Assembly (NCBI GenBank): GCA_027083445.1
Contig: JALWOP010000409.1
Coordinates: forward strand, 1 to 39,664
Source of the DNA: Planctomycetota bacterium
Lineage (GTDB): Bacteria > Planctomycetota > UBA1135 > GCA-002686595
Direction of reading: 5' to 3'
Length of the DNA stretch: 39,664 bases
Within the stretch, counting starts at the first letter, position 1; every line of letters starts with the position of its first letter. This document shows positions 28,822-37,593 of this stretch, in pieces. A model generated the notes under the pieces. The model worked only from the letters and a program-made list of their open reading frames with translations. It was not told where the DNA came from and did no database searches. A program made the translations under genes and the position numbers.

Positions 28822-28861
28822 CCCATCTACCGCAGCGCTTATCGGCTGGACGGTAGATGGG
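28822..28861 (-). terminator. 11-bp perfect inverted repeat with inner stem between the paralogues
   Basis: CCCATCTACCG (28822-28832) pairs exactly with CGGTAGATGGG (28851-28861). An inner CAGC/GCTG stem (28833-28836, 28845-28848) and a 2-base bulge extend it. It lies 27-66 bases after the stop of paralogue B and 46 bases before the start of paralogue A, so it could end or attenuate the transcript or act as an operator. No U-tract follows. Confidence 0.6.
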
Positions 28862-28887
28862 GATTGAATCCTTCCGTAGGACCCGGG

Positions 28888-31320
28888 TCAGTTCCCATAC
28901 AGGGACTGGGCCAGGGCCAGGAGGGCCGAACGGGATTCGAGCCAGGTCTCACCTCCCGCGACCAGGGAGGTCCAGAGCGGGCCGCCGAGCATCTCCTCGG
29001 CGCGCTGGAGGAAGAGAGGGTCGCCCGAGTGGACGTAGGCGTACGCCAGGGGGCTCCAGGTGTCCTCTCGGTCGACGTAGGTGTCGTAGGCGTTGTGTGG
29101 AACGTCCTCGCAGAACTCGCCGATCCCCAGGCTGCTGTCGGTCGGTGCGACACCGACCGACCACCAGATGCCCTTGTCCTGGGCGTTCCAGAAGGGGGCT
29201 TGCAGGCCTGCGCGAACCGAGGCGACGACGATGTCGTCGAGGGTCGTGGCGCGCTCGGGATCCGCACCGCGGAAGACGCTTTCGTTCATGCCGACCAGGG
29301 CGTGTTCCAGGAAGGCGGATTCGTTCGCACGGCGCACCAAGTAGCGGCCTCCGAAGAGCTTGCTGAAATACTCCGCCTGGATGTTGCCGGTACAGGTCGA
29401 CTGCCCATCCTCGACCAACTGGGCGATGCGCTCGAACCAGGGCAGCTTGGCCTGGCGCCAGGCTTCGCCCGCTACGGAATAGGCGGCGCTGGCGCAGTCG
29501 ATCCCCCAGGCCTCTCCACGCCCCAAGGCAACGCCCTGGCCGGGATAGTCCTTGACGTGGTTCATCTTCGCCAGCAGGCCCGAGCCGGGAGCGTAGCCCC
29601 AGGCGCCGACAGGGAAACGGTGGAAGGAGAGGTGGAAGACCTCCGCCGAGGCGATGAGGAGATGGCGTGCCAGGCTGTCGTTGCCGAGCCAGGTGAGAAC
29701 CTTGAGGTTGCGCGTGTAGCGGATGTAGTGCTGGAGGTCGATGGGTTGGAACTGCTCGAGCGCCTCGTGGGAGCGTTCGCGCAGACCCAGTGCCTTTGCT
29801 GCACGATCCTGGAAGTCCGGTACATCCTCGAACCCGAAGCCGGCCTGGGGGCGGATGTAGAAGCCACTCACCGCGTACGGCCCGTTCGGCCCGTGGATGA
29901 GCAGGTCGGGCACCTGGGTCGGGCGGCCCTGGAGGTCGTAGAGGGCGGTGGGCTGACGGTCGGAGTAGGCGCGTGTGATGAGTTGTGCCAACCGATACCC
30001 CGCCCTCGAGCCCGCAGCGGCTACCCGCAGACCGTCCCAAGGGTTAATCTCATCCCCGCCGGTCATGCCCCCATAGGCCACTCCCCAGGGGTGGGCCCAA
30101 CCCAAGAGTTGCGAGAACATGGGGTAGCTCCCCTTCGAGCCTTCGGCGAGCTGTTGCTCGCGCTTTTTCAGCTCGGCTTGCAGTTCATCGTCCAGGTGGG
30201 CCAGCCCCAGGTGGTCGAGGGTCGGCAGTGGGAAGCGTTGGGGGAAGTAGCGTGCGGTCTTTGGGTTCCACCAGGACCAGAGCGGTTCACCCGTGGGGCT
30301 GGTGCCCCGGCGTGCAAAGGCCAGGCCGCGCTCTTCGAGGGCGACCCGGGCGCGGCCCTCCCAGCCCGGTAGGGCAATGGCGTAGCGACGGACCATGCGT
30401 GCCTGGCGAGGCATCACGTAGAGAGCCTCCCCATGCTCTGCCAAGAGCTGATGGTCGCGCAGAGCACCGACGTCCAGGATCGGTCCCATGACGGGGCTTT
30501 CGAAGGCCGGCAGGACCCGCCAGGGCCCGGGGAGACGCAGGCGCAGGTCGCGGAAGTAGACGCTGTTCAACAGGTCGTCGCGTTCATCGTCTGGGTTGCG
30601 CCCGTCGAAACCGTTGTGAACCTCCAGGTCGAGCAGGATGTAGCCCTCGCTGTCGAAGGTTCGGATCCAGGCTCGAATCCCCATCATGTGGGGGAGGGTT
30701 CCCTCTGGACCGCTTGCGGGGAACTCCGGCAGGAGGATGCGGTGCAGAGTCAGCTCGCGTACCACGGCTCCATCCCGGCGGAGCTCATAGCTCCCCTTGC
30801 GGATACCCGCCCCAAGGTCGGCCAGGTAGCGATGTTCGAAGAGATCGCGGGTGCGCATCTGGAACGCACCCGGGGTGCTGAGCAGCTCCTCCACCGCGGG
30901 GTGCAGGGTGAGCTGGGCGGGGCCCTGGGGGAGCCGAGCCACCTCATAGGTGACTCGATCGCCAGGGGAAGCTCCGGGGGGCCGCTCGACCCGTGCATAG
31001 AGTTCGACCACGTCGGTTCCGTCGGCGGAGGCGGCATAGCGGCTGACGCTCTCTGCCTGGGTCACCGCCCGTGTGCCGTCGGGGAGCAGGATCGACAGGG
31101 GACTCAGTGCGGCCCCGGGCTGCATCACCCCTCGGGGCAGGGGCAGGGTGGCGTGCAGAAGGAAGCTCTTCGGCGCGGGGAGGTTCAGGGCGAGCTCCCC
31201 GACGATCTCCTGGGCGCTCACGGGTATCGCTCCGCCCAGGCCCAGGGCGAACCCCACAAGCAGCCCGAGCCGGAGTAGGCCTGCGTGAGCACGATCACTG
31301 GTGATTCCAAACGCGTTCAT
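28888..31320 (-). CDS. Large secreted protein of unknown family, paralogue B
   Basis: This 810-residue protein has a cleavable signal peptide (hydrophobic 14-33, likely cut after VSA at 36) instead of a lipobox. It aligns with paralogue A along nearly its full length: TLPLPRGVMQP, SVSRYAASADGTDVVELYARV, ELLSTPGAF, MMGIRAWIRTFDSEGYILLDL, WSWWNPKTARYFP, GWAHPWGVAYGGMTGGDEI, AYSDRQPTALYD, YIRYTRNLKVLTWLGNDSLA and EDGQSTCTGNI are all shared or nearly so. The pair therefore arose by duplication and was sent to two places, membrane-anchored and soluble. GAGGGG precedes the ATG. Function is not known; the N-terminal beta module and possible helical toroid suggest glycan binding or cleavage, with low certainty. 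Confidence 0.75.
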   Translation of the reverse strand: MNAFGITSDRAHAGLLRLGLLVGFALGLGGAIPVSAQEIVGELALNLPAPKSFLLHATLPLPRGVMQPGAALSPLSILLPDGTRAVTQAESVSRYAASADGTDVVELYARVERPPGASPGDRVTYEVARLPQGPAQLTLHPAVEELLSTPGAFQMRTRDLFEHRYLADLGAGIRKGSYELRRDGAVVRELTLHRILLPEFPASGPEGTLPHMMGIRAWIRTFDSEGYILLDLEVHNGFDGRNPDDERDDLLNSVYFRDLRLRLPGPWRVLPAFESPVMGPILDVGALRDHQLLAEHGEALYVMPRQARMVRRYAIALPGWEGRARVALEERGLAFARRGTSPTGEPLWSWWNPKTARYFPQRFPLPTLDHLGLAHLDDELQAELKKREQQLAEGSKGSYPMFSQLLGWAHPWGVAYGGMTGGDEINPWDGLRVAAAGSRAGYRLAQLITRAYSDRQPTALYDLQGRPTQVPDLLIHGPNGPYAVSGFYIRPQAGFGFEDVPDFQDRAAKALGLRERSHEALEQFQPIDLQHYIRYTRNLKVLTWLGNDSLARHLLIASAEVFHLSFHRFPVGAWGYAPGSGLLAKMNHVKDYPGQGVALGRGEAWGIDCASAAYSVAGEAWRQAKLPWFERIAQLVEDGQSTCTGNIQAEYFSKLFGGRYLVRRANESAFLEHALVGMNESVFRGADPERATTLDDIVVASVRAGLQAPFWNAQDKGIWWSVGVAPTDSSLGIGEFCEDVPHNAYDTYVDREDTWSPLAYAYVHSGDPLFLQRAEEMLGGPLWTSLVAGGETWLESRSALLALAQSLYGN

Positions 31321-31616
31321 GGTTTCCCCTCAGTTCTCGCCGGGGCGCCGCCGGGCCTCGCCCGCGGGGGACGGGTGGGCCGGCCGGTCGATCGGCGTGG
31401 TGGGGCGCCTAGCGCCGCCAGGGGGGGAACCTAGCGGGCCGCGCCATGGGGGGAAGTCCCTATTCGGCGCGGTCTCTCTTCTGGACACGGACGGGAAGCC
31501 AAGCCGGCCGCAGGGAGCCCCAAACGCAGGGCGTCCGTTCCCGGTCCAGCCGGGAACGGACGCTGAATGGACGCCTGCGGCCGTGTGCGGCTCACAGAAC
31601 AGGCCAGGGACCTAGC
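31321..31616. other. 296-base gap between boxB and paralogue B
   Basis: No coding sequence was recognised. It holds the long inverted repeat at 31531-31563, a short palindrome GGCGCCTAGCGCC (31404-31416) and the Shine-Dalgarno GAGGGG just before paralogue B. The promoter of paralogue B should lie here, but no convincing -10/-35 pair was found. Confidence 0.6.
31531..31563 (-). terminator. Perfect 14-bp inverted repeat downstream of boxB
   Basis: GCGTCCGTTCCCGG (31531-31544) pairs exactly with CCGGGAACGGACGC (31550-31563) around a 5-base loop, 53 bases past the boxB stop. It is the strongest hairpin in the window. Only a weak T-run follows on the minus strand, so it is a likely end of the boxCB message by structure alone. 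Confidence 0.75.
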
Positions 31617-33029
<1,413 letters not shown>

Positions 33030-33030
33030 A

Positions 33031-34683
<1,653 letters not shown>

Positions 34684-34725
34684 GCTCACGGTCGGCTCGG
34701 GGAAGGGGGAGGGCTGCCTGGGAAA

Positions 34726-34760
34726 TATATTGCCCACCATTGCTGGGGTGAGGCAATATA
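34726..34760. promoter_or_regulatory. 9+9 bp palindromic operator in the boxC-boxR divergent promoter
   Basis: TATATTGCC (34726-34734) is the exact reverse complement of GGCAATATA (34752-34760), with 17 bases between. It sits midway between boxC and boxR and overlaps possible promoter boxes on both strands: TTGCCC and CAATAT spaced 18 on the plus strand and the mirror image on the minus strand. The likely ligand is the BoxR regulator encoded alongside, so it should repress both directions until benzoyl-CoA binds. Confidence 0.7.
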
Positions 34761-34768
34761 GTGAGCAG

Positions 34769-35560
34769 ATGTCTGCTGAGCAAGCCCTCTTGACCGAGCT
34801 GGGGCAGCGCCTTCGCCGTGCCCGTGAGGAGGCGGGCCTATCAGTCTCGGAGCTGGCCCGTCGTGCGGAGGTCTCCCGGCGTACGGTGACCGAGGCGGAG
34901 GCGGGGCGCGCCAACCTCTCGATCCTGCGGCTCGCCGCCCTGGCGCGGGTCCTGCGCAGGCCGCTGGGTGCCCTCTGCGACCTCTCCCTGGGGATCCTGC
35001 GCGGGGAGCGGATCGCGTTGATCGGTTTGCGCGGTGCGGGCAAGTCGACGGTCGGTCCGGCTCTGGCCCTCTCCCTGGAGGTGCCCTTCGTCGAGCTCGA
35101 TCGAAGGATCGAGGAGCTTGCGGGGATGACCCTCGGCGAGCTTTTCGACCTGCGGGGAGCGGCGACCTATCGGCGGTTGGAGCGCGAGGCGCTCGAGCGG
35201 GTTCTGGCCGAGGGGCAGAGGCAGGTGATCGCGGTGGGGGGGTCGATCGTGGAGGACGAGGAGCTTTTCGCCCGTCTGCGGGAGGCTTCGCGCACGGTCT
35301 GGTTGCGGGCCCGTCCCGAGGAGCATCTCGAGCGCGTCCTGGCCCAGGGGGACCTGCGCCCCAGCGCGGGGAGGCCGCGGGCCCTGGAGGAGCTGCGCAC
35401 CATCCTGCGCGAGCGCGAGCCTCGCTACGCCCTAGCGGAGTTGGTGATCGATACCAGTGGCCGCACTCCCGCAGAGGTCGAGGCGGCCGTGCGCGAGGGC
35501 CTCGACCTGGATGGGCGCTCGTCGGCCTCGCCGCGGGTTGGAAGGCCGGATGACTCATGA
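34769..35560 (+). CDS. boxR: BoxR/BzdR-type regulator: XRE HTH fused to shikimate-kinase-like domain
   Basis: This 263-residue protein has an XRE helix-turn-helix (about 8-65: LGQRLRRAREEAGLSVSELA, SRRTVTEAEAGRANLSILRL) joined to a shikimate-kinase-like domain with P-loop GLRGAGKST (86-94), ELDRRIEELAG (109-119) and VGGSIVED (156-163). This fusion is the hallmark of BzdR/BoxR regulators, which repress benzoate-degradation genes and respond to benzoyl-CoA held in the kinase-like pocket. The start at 34769 gives the standard N-terminus; a longer frame would run through the palindrome. A TATAGT ends six bases before the ATG, so the message may be leaderless. It is divergent from boxCB. Confidence 0.93.
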   Translation: MSAEQALLTELGQRLRRAREEAGLSVSELARRAEVSRRTVTEAEAGRANLSILRLAALARVLRRPLGALCDLSLGILRGERIALIGLRGAGKSTVGPALALSLEVPFVELDRRIEELAGMTLGELFDLRGAATYRRLEREALERVLAEGQRQVIAVGGSIVEDEELFARLREASRTVWLRARPEEHLERVLAQGDLRPSAGRPRALEELRTILREREPRYALAELVIDTSGRTPAEVEAAVREGLDLDGRSSASPRVGRPDDS

Positions 35561-35584
35561 GCCGGGTTAGCCTCTAGGTCGCCC

Positions 35585-35812
35585 ATGCCCTCGCGTCTCT
35601 CCCGCAATCTGCCACACCTCCTCTTGGCTGCGTACGTCGTGCTCTGCCTGGCGGCTCTGGCCTGGCCCCTCTATCCCTTGGTGGGGGAGCGCCTCACGCC
35701 GCGCATCCTGGGTCTGCCGCCCGCCTTTGCCTGGAATCTGGCTTGGGTCGTGCTCTCGTTTTTCGTGCTCCTGGTCTATGACCGTGCCACCCGCCCGAGG
35801 GAGAAGCGGTGA
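35585..35812 (+). CDS. DUF3311-type small membrane protein
   Basis: This 75-residue protein has two hydrophobic helices (LLLAAYVVLCLAALAWPLYPLV and FAWNLAWVVLSFFVLLVYD) and a basic tail. The length, the WPLYP loop and its place directly before a sodium:solute symporter fit DUF3311 proteins, which accompany such symporters. Its stop overlaps the symporter GTG (GTGA), so the two are made together. It lies 25 bases after boxR and is probably an accessory or stabilising subunit of the transporter. Confidence 0.75.
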   Translation: MPSRLSRNLPHLLLAAYVVLCLAALAWPLYPLVGERLTPRILGLPPAFAWNLAWVVLSFFVLLVYDRATRPREKR

Positions 35813-37329
35813 ACTCCGCCGAACTCTCGGTTTTGGCGGTCAGTGGAGCCTACCTTGCGCTCTGCCTGGTGGTGGGACTCCTACCCGGCCGGCGCAGCAG
35901 CGACTCGGCGGAGGGCTATGTCGCCGGTGATCGCGCCCTGGGGGGAGTGGTGATGTACTTCATCACCGGCGCGACGATCTTCAGTGCCTTTGCTTTCTTG
36001 GGGATGCCCGGCTGGGCCTATGCGCGGGGTGTGGCCGCTTGCTATGTGCTGGGCTACGGCGCCCTGGGGTTCCTGCCCTTTTACTTCCTCGGTCCGCGGG
36101 CGGCGCGGGTGGGGCGGCGCTATGGCCTGGTGACCCAAGCGGAGATGGTGGCGCGCCGCTTTCGCTCCCCACGCATCGCGCTCCTGATGGCAGCCATCAC
36201 GGTCTATGCCCTCGTGCCCTATCTAGCCCTGCAGATGAAGGGCGCCGGAGTGGTGCTCTCGGCGACCACGGGGGGGCATCTATCCGAGGCGCTGGGGAGT
36301 GCGGTGGTCTACCTCGTCGTCTTGATCTACGTCCTGCGCAGCGGGGTGCTGGGGGTGGGGTGGACCAACACCCTGCAAGGCATCCTGATGATGATCCTGG
36401 CTTGGGTCTTCGGCCTCTACCTGCCGCGGGTTCTACACGGAGGGGTGGGGGCGATGTTCGACGAACTCGCCCGCAGCCATCCCGACCTCCTGCGTGCTCC
36501 GGGGCTCGGTCCCGCCGACGAAAGCACCCCCTACCGAATCGTGCGTTCGGGAGCCGGTTCTTGGGCCTCCTATTCGAGTGGCCTTTGGGTTTCGATCATC
36601 GGATTCTGCTGTTGGCCGCAGCTCTTCATGCGCGCTTTCAGTGCCCGGGACGAACGGGTCATTCGGCGCACGGTGGTGCTCTATCCGACCTTTCAGATAT
36701 TCCTGGTACCCCTGATTCTGATCGGTTTTGCAGGTATCGGATATGACCATCCCCCCCTGCGATCGGATCAGGTGCTGCCGCACATGTTGATGCAACTCGA
36801 CCTGGCTCCGGTGGTGGTGGGGCTCTTTTGTGCCGGCGCCTTGGCAGCCTCGATGTCGTCGGGGGATGCGATCCTACACACCGCGGCTTCGGTGCTGGTG
36901 CGCGACGGCTACGTGACCGGCCTCGAGCGTCCCCTCGCTCCCAAGCGGGAGCGGAGTCTGATCCGGCTGGTGATCGTGGCCGTCGCCGCCGGGGCCTACG
37001 CCCTCGCTGTGAGTTACCGGGGCGACCTGGTCAGCCTGCTCCTCTTGGCCTACGGCCCGATCGCCCAGTTCATGCCGGCCTTGATCGCCACCCTCTACTG
37101 GCGGCGGGCCACCGAAGCGGGGGTCCTCGCCGGCCTCTTGGCGGGGACCGTGACCTCCCTGGCGATCAAGACCGGCCTCCTACCGGGCCACGGTATTCAC
37201 GAGGGACTCTGGGGCCTCGCTCCCAACGTACTCCTACTCGTCGCCGTCTCACTCTTCGGTCCAAGGGGGAATCCTCTCCCCGAGTTCCTGGAGACGGCTG
37301 CGGGCGGGGGCAAGGGCGCCGCCGGCTAA
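35809..37329 (+). CDS. Sodium:solute symporter family transporter
   Basis: This 506-residue protein has about 13 membrane helices and SSS-family segments: GYVAGDRALGGVVMYFITGA near the N-terminus, the GWTNTLQGILMMI helix, and ALAASMSSGDAILHTAASVLVRD around the sodium site. The family imports carboxylates, sugars, amino acids or vitamins with Na+. Its position right after boxR and the DUF3311 gene suggests uptake of benzoate or another acid, but the substrate is inferred from position only. The start is GTG within the DUF3311 stop. Its stop overlaps by four bases the stop of the convergent DUF4242 gene. Confidence 0.88.
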   Translation: MNSAELSVLAVSGAYLALCLVVGLLPGRRSSDSAEGYVAGDRALGGVVMYFITGATIFSAFAFLGMPGWAYARGVAACYVLGYGALGFLPFYFLGPRAARVGRRYGLVTQAEMVARRFRSPRIALLMAAITVYALVPYLALQMKGAGVVLSATTGGHLSEALGSAVVYLVVLIYVLRSGVLGVGWTNTLQGILMMILAWVFGLYLPRVLHGGVGAMFDELARSHPDLLRAPGLGPADESTPYRIVRSGAGSWASYSSGLWVSIIGFCCWPQLFMRAFSARDERVIRRTVVLYPTFQIFLVPLILIGFAGIGYDHPPLRSDQVLPHMLMQLDLAPVVVGLFCAGALAASMSSGDAILHTAASVLVRDGYVTGLERPLAPKRERSLIRLVIVAVAAGAYALAVSYRGDLVSLLLLAYGPIAQFMPALIATLYWRRATEAGVLAGLLAGTVTSLAIKTGLLPGHGIHEGLWGLAPNVLLLVAVSLFGPRGNPLPEFLETAAGGGKGAAG

Positions 37330-37577
37330 CCGGGGAGTTCGCTGGCGACCCAGACCCGCTCGAAGGGAGCCTCCGCGGCCCGGTTGGTCGCCCGCACCGC
37401 CTCCGCGTCCGCTCCCTCGAAACGGCAGATCATGCGCTGCCGATCCGAGGAGAGAAAACTGCCGAGATAGCGCACGTCGTACTCCTCCAAGCAGGGTTCG
37501 AGCCGCTGCATCACACCTTGGAGGGCCTGGTCGGAGACCGGTTGGGGGAAGGATCGTTCGACGATGAGGATGGCCAT
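37326..37577 (-). CDS. DUF4242 small protein
   Basis: This 83-residue protein matches DUF4242: MAILIVERSFP at the N-terminus, a middle YLGSFLSSDRQRMICRFEG and DAEAVRATNRAAEAPFERVW. The family is small and ferredoxin-like; a nickel-binding member is known in Streptomyces, but the general role is unclear. The start at 37577 is chosen because the 20-residue extension reads into the upstream gene and is not family-like. It lies 16 bases after the STAND ATPase gene and meets the symporter stop codon tail to tail. Confidence 0.75.
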   Translation of the reverse strand: MAILIVERSFPQPVSDQALQGVMQRLEPCLEEYDVRYLGSFLSSDRQRMICRFEGADAEAVRATNRAAEAPFERVWVASELPG

Positions 37578-37593
37578 GGTTGGAACTACGCTG

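Noticed and set aside
24554-30372. Long frames of more than 500 codons antisense to the ALDH7 gene and the two paralogues
   Set aside because: The opposite strand encodes proteins with clear signal peptides or catalytic motifs; the antisense products show none.
34684-35043. 120-residue N-terminal extension of BoxC
   Set aside because: It runs antisense through the regulator gene and the palindrome and is not part of known BoxC proteins; MTTATERLSF fits the usual start.
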